DNA of 64,000 nucleotides from JALOLG01 sp963776935 (GTDB lineage: Bacteria; Actinomycetota; Acidimicrobiia; Acidimicrobiales; Ilumatobacteraceae): the NCBI GenBank assembly GCA_963776935.1, contig CAVZOP010000002.1:1302001-1366000 (forward strand). Reading direction: 5' to 3'. The translations under genes and the position numbers were made by a program. Positions 1-7,604 of the stretch are shown in pieces. The notes beneath the pieces were generated by a model. That model was not told the origin of the DNA. It did no database searches and saw only the letters and a program-made list of their open reading frames with translations. How positions within the stretch are numbered: the first letter of the stretch is position 1; every line of letters begins with the position of its first letter.

Positions 1-431
1 TCTTCGCCGGCGTGCTCGGCTCGGCGATGCTCGGGCTCGCCGGCGCGCTGTATGCGTTCTCCAACGGGTTGATCGGACGCACCACGTACGAATTCGGCCG
101 CGTCGACGTACGCGTGATCGTGATGCTCGCGTTCGGTGGGATCGGATCGTTGCTCGGACCGGTCGTCGGTGCGGCCACGTTCACGTGGCTCGACGAGTTC
201 CTGATCGAGTACCGCGAGATGCGTTTGATGATCTACGGCTTCGTGATCATCGCCCTCTTCCTCGGCTTCCGCCGAGGCGTCGTGCCAACCGCCACGGCCT
301 GGTTCGGCGCGGCCCGACGCTCGTCCCCGCAAGCCCGCTCGGTATCGGAGGATGAGACGGCGGCTGAGCACACGACGGCGCAGGGACGATCTCCCGAGAC
401 CGACCCAGGAACGAATCAACGCAGTTCGTAA
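1..431 (+). CDS. livM: branched-chain amino-acid ABC transporter permease, LivM type (3' part only)
   Basis: C-terminal part of an inner-membrane permease of the LivM type, which with a LivH partner forms the channel of a branched-chain amino-acid importer. The frame is already open at base 3, so the start lies upstream of the window. Visible are a hydrophobic helix around GLAGALYAF, the family-typical segment VMLAFGGIGSLLGPVVGAA, and a last helix LMIYGFVIIALFLGF. A polar tail of about 45 residues rich in Ser, Glu and Thr follows, longer than the usual LivM end. No ATPase or binding-protein gene of the system is in view downstream, so this may be the last gene of its operon. Confidence 0.85.
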   Translation, partial: FAGVLGSAMLGLAGALYAFSNGLIGRTTYEFGRVDVRVIVMLAFGGIGSLLGPVVGAATFTWLDEFLIEYREMRLMIYGFVIIALFLGFRRGVVPTATAWFGAARRSSPQARSVSEDETAAEHTTAQGRSPETDPGTNQRSS

Positions 432-560
432 CTATGTCCGCATCGAAGCGCGCGGCTCGATCGACGCTGTACCGAAAGCTGCGGGCGTTCGCCATCGACG
501 TGGCGTGATCCGCCGACGTCCGACGTCTCTGGCGCCGCGGCCGCTTGCGCGCGCAGTTGC

Positions 561-1037
561 CTAGTCCGCCGCCAGCGCTGACGCCTCGGCAAGCGCCGCC
601 GACACTCGTTCGGCAACGCCGGCGATCACCTCGAGCTCGTTCGCATCGAGAAGGTCGACGAACAGTCGGCGGACGGCGGCGACGTGGCCCGGCGCGGCCG
701 CTTCGATCGCTTTCCGGCCCTGTGGCGTCGCGATGACGAATGCGCCGCGTCGGTCGGAGTCGCAGGCTTCCTTGGCCAGCAACCCCCTTCCTGCCATGCG
801 GGCAACGTGATGCGAGAGTCGACTCTTCTCCCAGCCGATCGCCTGCCCGAGCTCGAAGAGCCGCAGCCGGCCATCGGGCTGGTCGGTCAGTGCGACGAGC
901 ACCACGTAGTCCGCGAGCGACAGGTCCGATTCGGCGGCGAGCTGACGACCGAGCGCGGCCTCGAGCTGCATCTGCATGAACTGCATGGCCCGCCACGCCC
1001 TCGCCTCCCGCTCATCAAGCCACCGATTCTCACGCAT
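561..1037 (-). CDS. MarR-family transcriptional regulator
   Basis: Predicted DNA-binding repressor of 158 residues, the usual MarR size. The winged helix-turn-helix occupies roughly residues 35-105: helix LSLADYVVLVALTD, recognition helix GWEKSRLSHHVARM, and a wing around DSDRRGAFVIATPQGRKAI. The flanking helices would form the dimer interface. The ATG at 1037 is the only sensible start. It is transcribed divergently from the YceI gene at 1112, and the space between them holds an imperfect palindrome (1058-1096), the classical arrangement for a regulator controlling itself and its neighbour. The ligand cannot be guessed from sequence. Confidence 0.9.
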   Translation of the reverse strand: MRENRWLDEREARAWRAMQFMQMQLEAALGRQLAAESDLSLADYVVLVALTDQPDGRLRLFELGQAIGWEKSRLSHHVARMAGRGLLAKEACDSDRRGAFVIATPQGRKAIEAAAPGHVAAVRRLFVDLLDANELEVIAGVAERVSAALAEASALAAD

Positions 1038-1057
1038 GACGAGATTCTAGTTGCCAA

Positions 1058-1096
1058 TAGATGATATGTCCACTATAGTAAGTGACACATCAACTA
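1058..1096. promoter_or_regulatory. candidate MarR operator between marR and yceI genes
   Basis: Imperfect inverted repeat: left arm TAGATGATATGTCCAC (1058-1073), right arm GTGACACATCAACTA (1082-1096), around the AT-rich centre TATAGTAA. It overlaps the region where both divergent promoters must lie. That this is the binding site of the adjacent MarR protein is inference from position and symmetry. Confidence 0.5.
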
Positions 1097-1111
1097 TCTG
1101 AGGAGCGAACG

Positions 1112-1681
1112 ATGTCCCCCACCACCACCGCCGCCACCAACCTGACCGGCACCTACGCGATCGACCCGACACACAGTCGGATCGGCTTCGTGGCTCGCCA
1201 CACGATGGTCACCAAGGTCCGTGGCTCGTTCAACGAGTTCGAGGGCTCCGGCTACTTCGACGCCGCCGATCCGTCCAGCTCCACGGCGCAGCTGACCATC
1301 TCCGCCGCGAGCATCGACACTCGCAACGCCGACCGCGACGCCCACTTGCGGAGCAACGACTTCTTCGACATGGAGACGTACCCGGAGATCTCCTTCGTCT
1401 CCACCGCTGTCGAGGCGGTCGATGCCGAGAACTACCGGGTGACCGGTGACCTCAAGATCAAGGGTGTCACGAAGGCCGTCACGGTGGACTTCGAGTACAC
1501 CGGTACCGCCGTCGACCCGTTCGGCAACACCCGCGTCGGTTTCGAGGGTCAGACGACCGTCAACCGCAAGGACTGGGGCGTCAACTGGAACGCCGCGCTC
1601 GAGGCCGGTGGTGTCCTCGTCGGCGAGAAGATCGTTCTCGAGTTCGACATCTCGGCGATCCGCACCGCCGACGCCGCCTGA
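1112..1681 (+). CDS. YceI-family lipocalin-like protein
   Basis: YceI-type beta-barrel protein of 189 residues; characterised members bind polyisoprenoids or other amphiphiles. The N-terminal signature reads YAIDPTHSRIGFVARHTMV, followed by KVRGSFNEF; later GVTKAVTVDFEYTG and VNRKDWGVNWN match the family end. I chose the ATG at 1112 because AGGAG lies 6 nt upstream; an in-frame GTG at 1082 has no ribosome site. There is no signal peptide, so a cytoplasmic location is likely, unlike E. coli YceI. It is probably repressed by the divergent MarR protein. Confidence 0.93.
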   Translation: MSPTTTAATNLTGTYAIDPTHSRIGFVARHTMVTKVRGSFNEFEGSGYFDAADPSSSTAQLTISAASIDTRNADRDAHLRSNDFFDMETYPEISFVSTAVEAVDAENYRVTGDLKIKGVTKAVTVDFEYTGTAVDPFGNTRVGFEGQTTVNRKDWGVNWNAALEAGGVLVGEKIVLEFDISAIRTADAA

Positions 1682-1697
1682 CCCGACTCATTCAGTT

Positions 1698-1728
1698 CCT
1701 CCTGGACCGGAACCGCCGGTCCGGGAGG
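1698..1728 (+). terminator. stem-loop downstream of yceI gene
   Basis: Inverted repeat starting 17 nt after the YceI stop: CCTCC and GGACCGG pair with CCGGTCC and GGAGG, interrupted only by a T/G mismatch, with loop AACCG. Strong GC stem without a long T-run, as is common in actinobacteria. Confidence 0.6.
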
Positions 1729-1783
1729 CGTGGTCCCGCAACGCGGACTCAGAACCGGGCCGAACTACCACAGTGGAGTTGAC

Positions 1784-1873
1784 ATGGCAAAGCCACCAAC
1801 GATGCGAGCCATCGTGCTCCACCGCCCCGGGCCCCCGGAGAACCTCGAGCTCGAGCATCTACCGATATGCCCG
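1784..1873 (+). pseudogene. N-terminal scrap of a zinc-type alcohol dehydrogenase / quinone reductase
   Basis: Begins with ATG and encodes MAKPPTMRAIVLHRPG then PENLELEHLPI, a good match to the first 30 residues of medium-chain dehydrogenase/reductase proteins. The similarity stops abruptly near 1870, where a different family begins in another frame. About 90 percent of the expected gene is missing, so this is a deletion remnant. It marks one edge of the decayed accessory patch that runs to the tRNA at 4390. Confidence 0.65.
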
Positions 1874-2359
1874 CCGTCCCACGCGGGACGTCGATCTTGC
1901 GGCGATCGACATCACGAATGACCTCGACGACATGCAACGGTTGGTCAACGAGCCACCTCCGGACGAGATCGCAGTGCCGCGCCTATTTGCGGATCGCCGA
2001 TCCGCATCCGTGGGTACCGCATCGAGCTCGTCCTCGCAGAGAAGATCGTCACGGCCCTGCAGCGGGGCACGGCGAACACCCGGTGGCGCGACTTCGTCGA
2101 CATCGCCAGCCTCGCCCGCCGCCACCTTGACGACAACGCCCTGATCGAGTCGATCAGACGGGTCGCCGCGTACCGCCAAGTCCCGATCCGACCGCTTCAC
2201 GGCGCCCTCGCCGGCTACGCGTCAGTCGCGCAACGGCACTGGGCTGCCTGGCGTCGCAAGCAAGGTCTCGCCACGACGCCGGCCGAGTTCGGGGACCTCC
2301 TCGACCAAGTCCTGGCGTTCGCCGATCCATTGCTCGGGCGAGCCGCTGCGAGTCCGTAG
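1866..2359 (+). pseudogene. remnant of an AbiEii/AbiGii-type nucleotidyltransferase toxin
   Basis: The first segment reads RYARRPTRDVDLAA then ITNDLDDMQRLV, the nucleotidyltransferase signature with its paired Asp residues. The sequence then jumps to IAVPRLF, so the middle of the protein is deleted. Near 1984 the frame changes to SPIRIRGYRIELVLAEKIV and continues NTRWRDFVDI, AAYRQVPIRPL, HWAAWRRKQGL to a TAG at 2357-2359. These are the C-terminal motifs of the AbiEii family, the toxin half of type IV toxin-antitoxin systems. With no start, an internal deletion and a frameshift, it is non-functional. No AbiEi antitoxin gene is visible. Confidence 0.7.
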
Positions 2360-2426
2360 AGGACGCAGTCTCGATGCGATGCCATCTACCGTGTGAGCGA
2401 CACACACAGCCGAGCAGGAGGAGCGG

Positions 2427-3002
2427 ATGGCGGTGTCGGTGCACAGGTTGAAGGTCACGCTGCGGTCGGTGAAGCCGCCGATCTGGCGACGCATCGAGGT
2501 CGCGTCGGACGTGACGCTCGCAGAGCTCTCCGATCTCATCGAAGGCGCGATGGGCTGGCTCGGCGGCCATCTCCACACGTTCGAGGCCGGCGGCATCACG
2601 TACGAGCGACCGGATCCGGACGACGGGTTCTTACGTCGCACCATGGACGAGACCGAGCACCGCCTCGGCGACGTGCTCACTGCGTCCGGGGCGAGGATGC
2701 GATGGGACTACGACTTCGGCGACGGTTGGCAACACGACGTGGTGGTTGAAGCCATTGCGCCGCTCGACCCGTCCGTCGACTATCCGCGTTGCGTCACTGG
2801 TCGCCACGCGTGTCCACCCGAGGACTGCGGAGGACCTTGGGGCTTCGGCGAGTTGCTCGAGGCGATCACCGATCCCGCACATCCGCGTCACGAGGAACTC
2901 ATCGAGTGGCTCCCCGACGGCTACGACTCGGATCGCTTCGATGCCGACGAGGCGACCCAGGACATGCGAGCACCACGCCCGCTCGCCGAGGACTGGTGGT
3001 AG
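2427..3002 (+). CDS. plasmid pRiA4b Orf3-like protein
   Basis: Protein of 191 residues matching the pRiA4b Orf3-like family (PF07929), often found on mobile elements; its biochemical role is unknown. Family motifs: KVTLRSVKPPIWRRIEV at the start, HLHTFEAGGITYE, the central WDYDFGDGWQHDVVVE, then PRCVTGRHACPPEDCGGPWG and a closing DRFD segment. GGAGGAGCGG just upstream supports the ATG at 2427. It is the one apparently intact gene among remnants and probably arrived with them. Confidence 0.88.
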   Translation: MAVSVHRLKVTLRSVKPPIWRRIEVASDVTLAELSDLIEGAMGWLGGHLHTFEAGGITYERPDPDDGFLRRTMDETEHRLGDVLTASGARMRWDYDFGDGWQHDVVVEAIAPLDPSVDYPRCVTGRHACPPEDCGGPWGFGELLEAITDPAHPRHEELIEWLPDGYDSDRFDADEATQDMRAPRPLAEDWW

Positions 3003-3015
3003 GTCTCGCTCACGG

Positions 3016-3300
3016 GCCGGGCGGCGCTACTTCAACCGGGACCACCCGCTTCAGCAGATCCCGACGATCACCCTCCACGGCCTCCGCCACACCTGGGCGA
3101 CGCTCGCCGTGATCGCCGGCATCGACATCAAGATCGTCAGCGAGCGCCTCAACCACAGCACCACCCACATCACTAGGGAGATCTACACCCACGTGACCCC
3201 GCCCATGCAGAGCGATGCGGCGGAGCAAGTACGGGCACCCACGGCGTCGGTCGAACAGGAATATGGAGCGCTGCGCTCAGCAGCAGGCCACGTCGGCTGA
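3016..3300 (+). pseudogene. C-terminal fragment of a tyrosine recombinase (phage-type integrase)
   Basis: Begins abruptly at RRYFNRDHPLQQIPTITLHG and carries the catalytic box HGLRHTWATL, then VSERLNHSTTHITREIYTHV with the nucleophile Tyr. The N-terminal DNA-binding region and first catalytic Arg are absent, and no start codon precedes the fragment: the frame runs back into the previous gene. It is therefore a tail-only remnant. A tRNA-Leu gene, a typical integrase target, lies 1.1 kb away. Confidence 0.75.
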
Positions 3301-3892
3301 GACCGAACTGGTGACAGACTGGCCTTCTGTGGACGGCGACCGTCATCCGATTTGGCTGCGGAGGTTCCTCGATCAGGGCACGACGTGGCAGAAGTTGCTC
3401 CTTGCGTTCGGAGCGATTGCCGGTGCATTGCTGGCGATCGGCGCGCTTGCCGCCGCGTTGAACCGACTCGTCGATGGTGACGACGGGCCGACGAGATCCG
3501 AACCGGCGACGACCTCGAGCTCCGACGGCGCGTCAACCTTCCGAAGGGCCGATCCACTCAAGAGCGAGACCGCTGACGTTGACGAGTTGGTGGCGCTGCT
3601 CACGTTGGCCGCCGACGCCTATGCGGCGGAGCCCAACTCTCCCGATTCCCGCGTCGTGCTCGACTTTCACGTCGACGCTGAGCCCCAGGACAGCGGGAGG
3701 ATCAAGTTGAACTACGGCTGTCCGAACGATCCACCTTGCGAGGCCGCGCTGCAGGCGTGGGCACCCACGATGTTCGACGTCAATCAGGGTGCGACCCTGT
3801 TCGAGGGGGTCTACACGGTGCGGGTTCAGCAGGGTCAGCCGGACCGAAACATCGAGTTCGGTCTTCGTAAGGTCGCCGAACTGACGGGCTGA
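3263..3892 (+). CDS. orphan single-pass membrane protein
   Basis: Predicted 209-residue protein of no family I recognise. A polar N-terminus of about 43 residues is followed by one hydrophobic helix LLLAFGAIAGALLAIGALAA (about 45-64), a Ser/Thr/Asp-rich linker, and a soluble C-terminal domain with two close cysteines in YGCPNDPPCEAALQAW. Topology with the C-terminal domain outside is plausible. The ATG at 3263 has AGGA close upstream but overlaps the integrase fragment; a GTG at 3311 is an alternative. It sits in the decayed island and may be cargo of the lost element. Confidence 0.55.
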   Translation: MERCAQQQATSAETELVTDWPSVDGDRHPIWLRRFLDQGTTWQKLLLAFGAIAGALLAIGALAAALNRLVDGDDGPTRSEPATTSSSDGASTFRRADPLKSETADVDELVALLTLAADAYAAEPNSPDSRVVLDFHVDAEPQDSGRIKLNYGCPNDPPCEAALQAWAPTMFDVNQGATLFEGVYTVRVQQGQPDRNIEFGLRKVAELTG

Positions 3893-3901
3893 GATCACAA
3901 C

Positions 3902-4096
3902 ATGCGGGCACACCAACGGCTTCGAACTGTGTTCAGCCAACCCGCCCAGCCCATCGCACGCGTAGCGGCGCAACCACACGTGCACCGTCTGACGAGCAAC
4001 CCGCGGCGGCGGGGCCACATCGGTCACCGTCGCTCCGTCGTCGAGGACTTCCAACACAACCTGATAGCGCTGCTCCACGACGCTCAACTCCACCAA
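3902..4096 (-). pseudogene. N-terminal remnant of an IS481-like transposase
   Basis: Encodes VELSVVEQRYQVVLEVLDDG, TVTDVAPPPRVARQTVHVWL and RRYACDGLGGLAEHSSKP, the helix-turn-helix N-terminus of IS481-type transposases. The DDE catalytic domain is missing: the sequence runs into the end of the preceding plus-strand gene. No terminal inverted repeats could be paired around it. Together with the integrase tail it shows past mobile-element activity beside the tRNA. Confidence 0.65.
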
Positions 4097-4178
4097 CACA
4101 ACAACGGCCTCCTCCGGATCTGCAGGGATCAACCCCACACCGAAGAAGATGGCCACCATCGAAGCGCGGACCCCAGGT

Positions 4179-4262
4179 GTCAGGCACCTGCCGGGGCCAC
4201 TGTCGCCCAAGATCCGGGTCGCGTCCCGCAACTGTCAGGCAGCTACCGGGGCCACGCTGTCC
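4179..4262. repeat. two diverged direct repeats with a palindromic core
   Basis: Copies at 4179-4206 and 4234-4262, 55 bp apart, share GTCAGGCA, then CT, then CCGGGGCCAC and CTGTC. The first copy lies in GGTGTCAGGCACC, an inverted repeat of GGTG/CACC. They look like repetitive extragenic palindromes in the island next to the tRNA; function unknown. Confidence 0.45.
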
Positions 4263-4362
4263 ACTATGAACCGGGGCTGCACAGGAAGCGTCCGCGAACT
4301 CTGCTGACAAAATCGCGGACAAATGGGTCTTCCGTGGGCTTCGTGCGCTCGTGAAAACCGCA

Positions 4363-4388
4363 ATGACCAAGGCGTTTGCCCTGGTCAT
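4363..4388 (-). terminator. terminator of tRNA-Leu(GAG)
   Basis: Arms ATGACCAAGGC and GCCCTGGTCAT pair with one mismatch around loop GTTT, directly after the tRNA 3' end on the minus strand, with GGTTTTC a few bases beyond. Confidence 0.55.
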
Positions 4389-4389
4389 C

Positions 4390-4476
4390 TGGTGTCGGAG
4401 GGGGGACTTGAACCCCCACGAGAAATAATCTCACTAGCACCTCAAGCTAGCGCGTCTGCCATTCCGCCACTCCGAC
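4390..4476 (-). tRNA. tRNA-Leu (anticodon GAG)
   Basis: Class II tRNA of 84 nt plus an encoded CCA. The acceptor stem GTCGGAG (4470-4476 complement) pairs with CTCCGAC at the 3' end. The anticodon loop CTTGAGG within GCTAG/CTAG-type pairing gives GAG, reading CUC/CUU Leu. The long variable arm GTGAGATTATTTCTCGT and T-arm GGGGGTTCAAGTCCCCC are both well formed. It borders the decayed integrase/IS patch and is a plausible former attachment site. Confidence 0.95.
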
Positions 4477-4503
4477 GTGGGGACACGAGGTTACCGCTTG
4501 GCG

Positions 4504-4746
4504 TCAGGTCCTGACCAACAGGAAGCTGAGCGCGATGATGCTCATGATCCAGACCAGCGCCAACACGAACGTGATGCGGTTCAGGTTGCGCTCGGCGGCC
4601 GACGAGCCGAGGGCGGCCCCACCTCCGCCGCCAAACATGTCGGAGAGCCCGCCGCCCCGACCGCTGTGCAACAGCACTCCGGCGATCAAGCCGCCCGTAG
4701 ACAGCACATTGACCACCAAGACCAGGTAGAGCATGACGTCACGCAC
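4504..4746 (-). CDS. secG: preprotein translocase subunit SecG
   Basis: Small integral-membrane subunit of the SecYEG export channel, 80 residues, the usual size. Two hydrophobic helices (about residues 5-25 and 57-77) flank the glycine-rich loop GRGGGLSDMFGGGGG, with SSAAERNLNRIT after it, the SecG signature. In many Gram-positives secG follows tpiA; here it lies on the same strand but is separated from tpiA by the oligopeptide transporter genes and a small membrane-protein gene. Confidence 0.95.
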   Translation of the reverse strand: MRDVMLYLVLVVNVLSTGGLIAGVLLHSGRGGGLSDMFGGGGGAALGSSAAERNLNRITFVLALVWIMSIIALSFLLVRT

Positions 4747-4827
4747 GGTTGACCAGCCTACCGGCCGAGTGTTCGTGATGGAGCCCGCTCGCTGCAGCGG
4801 ACGTCGATCGCGGGCGAACCCGCCCGG

Positions 4828-5358
4828 TCAGGGAATCGGGAGCGCTTTGCGAGCCTTGTGGAGGCCTCGCAGGACTCCGGCCGTTGCGCCGGCTGCGGCG
4901 CCGTAGACGAGATGTGCGCTGAGGTCCTTCCACAACGTCTCGCCGTCATATTCGGACAGCTGCTTGTAGATCCCCATCCGTGGTAGCACGGCGTAGGAGG
5001 TGCCGAACGAGGTGGCACCGACCGCCACGCCAGAGGCGAGTGTCGCCATCGGCGTCATCGTGCGCACAACAGAGTGGGCGACGCCCCATCCGATGCCGCT
5101 CGCCCAGTGCACCACGTTGTTGGTGAGACGGGCCGCCGAATCCGGCAGCTCGATGTCGAATCGCTGCGCCAGTGCCTTGCCGACCTGGGCCGGGGCGCCG
5201 GCCTCGGAGAACGTCGCCGCTGGGCCGCCGAACTCCCACCCGATGAACGAGTCGGTGCCGCCCTCGCGGCGGTACCGCTGATACAACAGGGCGTCCATGG
5301 CGAGGGTGCCCACCGCGCCAGCGATCACAGCGCGGCGTAATGGGGCAAATGGAGACAT
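4828..5358 (-). CDS. hypothetical membrane-associated protein
   Basis: 176 residues; no family recognised with confidence. The start ATG at 5358 is chosen because AAAGGA lies about 9 nt upstream, rather than the longer frame from 5394. An N-terminal hydrophobic stretch AVIAGAVGTLAMDALLY and two glycine/alanine-rich hydrophobic stretches near TLASGVAVGATSFGTSYAVL and LVYGAAAGATAGVL suggest several membrane passes. The DUF1440-like look of TLAMDALLYQRYRREGG is only an impression. It stands alone, with the 41-bp tandem array directly upstream of its ribosome site. Confidence 0.6.
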   Translation of the reverse strand: MSPFAPLRRAVIAGAVGTLAMDALLYQRYRREGGTDSFIGWEFGGPAATFSEAGAPAQVGKALAQRFDIELPDSAARLTNNVVHWASGIGWGVAHSVVRTMTPMATLASGVAVGATSFGTSYAVLPRMGIYKQLSEYDGETLWKDLSAHLVYGAAAGATAGVLRGLHKARKALPIP

Positions 5359-5429
5359 GTGCAGGTCCTTTCGAACTCGGGACGGGTCGGGCATACCCGC
5401 GACCCGGGCCCGGCAAACTCCGATCGGCG

Positions 5430-5593
5430 TGCACGAATCCGGACAGAACGGGCGGGCGCGCCGACGGGTGTGCGCGAATCCGGACAGAACGGCAGCGGGC
5501 GCACCTCGGTGTGCGCGAATCCGGACAGAACGGGCGGACGCGCCGACGGGTGTGCACGAATCCGAACAGAACGAGCGGGCGCGTGCGGGTGCT
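5430..5593. repeat. tandem repeat, four copies of a 41-bp unit
   Basis: The core TGCACGAATCCGGACAGAACG recurs at 5430, 5471, 5512 and 5553 (with G for A or A for G at single positions), exactly 41 bp apart each time. The rest of each unit is GC-rich, around GGGCGGGCGCGCCGACGG. Since 41 is not a multiple of three, it is not a coding repeat. It fills the gap between the end of the ABC operon (5603) and the promoter of the 5358 gene. Confidence 0.9.
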
Positions 5594-5602
5594 CGGGCGG
5601 CG

Positions 5603-6622
5603 CTAGGGCTGGCGTTCGAAGTGGACCGGGGTGCTGGCGGCCATCGGGATCACCTCGGCGAAGTGGCAGGCGACCAGGTGGCCGATCCCGCGGTCCTCGA
5701 GCAGGGGCTCCTCGGTCGCGCACTTGTCCTGCGCCTTCGGGCAGCGGGTCCGGAACCGGCAACCCGACGGAGGGTTGATCGGAGACGGCACCTCGCCCTC
5801 GAGCACGACGCGCTGGCGATCGCGCTCGATGCGCGGGTCGGGCTCGGGCACGGCGGAGAGCAACGCCTGTGTGTACGGGTGGGCCGGGCGGTCGTAGATC
5901 TCGTCCGCCGGCGCGATCTCGACCAGCTTGCCCAGGTACATCACGGCCACGACGTCGGAGACATGCTGGACGACCGACAGGTCGTGGGCGATGAAGACGT
6001 ACGACAGTCCGAGCTCGTCCTGGAGGTCCTCGAGCAGGTTGACGACTCCCGCCTGGATCGACACGTCGAGGGCGGAAACCGGCTCGTCGAGCACGATCAG
6101 CGAAGGACTCAGGGCGAGCGCCCTGGCGATGCCGATGCGCTGGCGCTGGCCACCCGAGAACTCGTGCGGGAAGCGGCGGGCGTGGTCGGGGGCCAGCCCG
6201 ACGAGCTCGAGCAGGTCGGCGACCTTGGCCTCGTGGTCGCCCTTGATCGCCTGGACCTCGAACGGCTCGGCGATCGCCGCGCCGACCGTGCGCTTCGGAT
6301 CGAGTGACGCGTACGGATCCTGGAAGACGATCTGCATCTCCTTGCGGATCGCGCGCATCCCGGCCTTGTCGAGGGTGGTGAGCTCGACGCCCTTGAACTT
6401 GACCGATCCGGCAGTGGGTTCGAGCAGACGCAGCACGCATCGACCGACTGTGGTCTTGCCTGACCCCGACTCCCCCACCAGTCCGAGCGTCTCGCCGGCG
6501 TTCACGGTGAACGACACGCCCGACACCGCTTGCACCGATCGCTTCTCGACGCGGATGCCTCGGGCGCGCCGGACCTGGAACAGCTTGACGAGGTCGGTCA
6601 CCTCCAGCACGGCTTCAGACAC
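5603..6622 (-). CDS. oppF: oligopeptide/dipeptide ABC transporter ATP-binding protein (OppF type)
   Basis: Cytoplasmic ATPase of 339 residues energising a peptide importer. Walker A GESGSGKT (50-57), signature [15 protein letters not shown], Walker [13 protein letters not shown], switch His in IAHDLS. A C-terminal oligopeptide-ATPase extension carries the cysteine cluster [14 protein letters not shown]. The GTG at 6622 overlaps the end of the upstream ATPase gene by 8 nt and aligns with family starts; a frame extension to 6751 is not needed. Last gene of the operon SBP-oppB-oppC-oppD-oppF. Confidence 0.93.
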   Translation of the reverse strand: MSEAVLEVTDLVKLFQVRRARGIRVEKRSVQAVSGVSFTVNAGETLGLVGESGSGKTTVGRCVLRLLEPTAGSVKFKGVELTTLDKAGMRAIRKEMQIVFQDPYASLDPKRTVGAAIAEPFEVQAIKGDHEAKVADLLELVGLAPDHARRFPHEFSGGQRQRIGIARALALSPSLIVLDEPVSALDVSIQAGVVNLLEDLQDELGLSYVFIAHDLSVVQHVSDVVAVMYLGKLVEIAPADEIYDRPAHPYTQALLSAVPEPDPRIERDRQRVVLEGEVPSPINPPSGCRFRTRCPKAQDKCATEEPLLEDRGIGHLVACHFAEVIPMAASTPVHFERQP

Positions 6623-7604
6623 TGACGGTTGCCCCCGCGTACAGCTCTTCGGCGCGGACGCACGCCGTCTCGCCCGACCTGAACGGCCGCAGTTCCGGGA
6701 TCGCCACCGTGCACTCGGGTTGGGCATGCGGGCAGCGCGGTGCGAACGCACAGCCGGGTGGCGGCCGCAGCATGTTGGGGGGCGAGCCCGGGATCGGCAC
6801 CAGGCGTTGGCGACCGAGGGCAGGGAGCGACTCGAGCAACCCGCGGGTGTACGGGTGCGAGCACTCCCTGAACAGCGTGTCGACGTCGCCGCGCTCGACC
6901 GCCCGACCGGCGTACATCACCTGCACCCGATCGACGACGCGGGCCACGACGCCGAGATCGTGGGTGATGAGCACGATCGCCGTGCGCAACTCGTGCTGGA
7001 TGCGCTGCATGACCTCGAGGATCTGCGCTTGCACGGTCACGTCGAGCGCCGTCGTCGGCTCATCGGCGATCAGCACCTCGGGCTCGTTGGCGATGGCCAT
7101 CGCGATCATCACGCGCTGGCGCATGCCACCGGAGAACTCGTGCGGGTACTGCACCGCTCGCTGTTCGGGCTGCGGAATCCCCACCACGTCGAGCAACTCG
7201 ACCGCCTTGCGGTGAGCAGCCTCCTTCTTGATGTCTTCGTGAGAGCGGATCATCTCGACGATCTGCACGCCGATCTTCTGCACCGGATTCAGCGCTGACA
7301 ACGGATCCTGGAAGATCATCGCGATCCGCTTGCCGCGGATCGTCCGCATGAGCTTGTCGGACGCCCCTACCAACTCGACTCCACCGATCGTTGCCGACCC
7401 TGAGATCTTCGCCGACTTCGGCAACAACCCCATCAGGCCGAGGAACGTCACGGACTTGCCGGAACCCGACTCACCGACGACACCCACCATCTCGCCATCG
7501 CCGACGTCGAGGTCGATGCCGCGAACGGCCTGGACATCGCCGTTCACCGTGCTGAACGAGACCCGAAGGTCGCGCAGCGATAGCACCGGATTCCCGACGG
7601 GCAT
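6615..7604 (-). CDS. oppD: oligopeptide/dipeptide ABC transporter ATP-binding protein (OppD type)
   Basis: Second ATPase of the peptide importer, 329 residues. Walker A GESGSGKS (44-51), Q-loop in [13 protein letters not shown], signature [16 protein letters not shown], Walker [15 protein letters not shown], and the C-terminal peptide-transporter extension with [14 protein letters not shown]. The ATG at 7604 overlaps the stop of oppC by one base (TGATG), indicating translational coupling; the longer frame from 7718 only re-reads oppC. Confidence 0.93.
   Translation of the reverse strand: MPVGNPVLSLRDLRVSFSTVNGDVQAVRGIDLDVGDGEMVGVVGESGSGKSVTFLGLMGLLPKSAKISGSATIGGVELVGASDKLMRTIRGKRIAMIFQDPLSALNPVQKIGVQIVEMIRSHEDIKKEAAHRKAVELLDVVGIPQPEQRAVQYPHEFSGGMRQRVMIAMAIANEPEVLIADEPTTALDVTVQAQILEVMQRIQHELRTAIVLITHDLGVVARVVDRVQVMYAGRAVERGDVDTLFRECSHPYTRGLLESLPALGRQRLVPIPGSPPNMLRPPPGCAFAPRCPHAQPECTVAIPELRPFRSGETACVRAEELYAGATVSV

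Noticed and set aside
1446..2144. Continuous plus-strand gene of 232 codons
   Set aside because: Its first half is a shadow of yceI; only the section after 1860 has AbiEii similarity, and it is broken.
5430..5593. CRISPR array
   Set aside because: Units are contiguous 41-bp tandem copies without unique spacers, and no cas genes are near.
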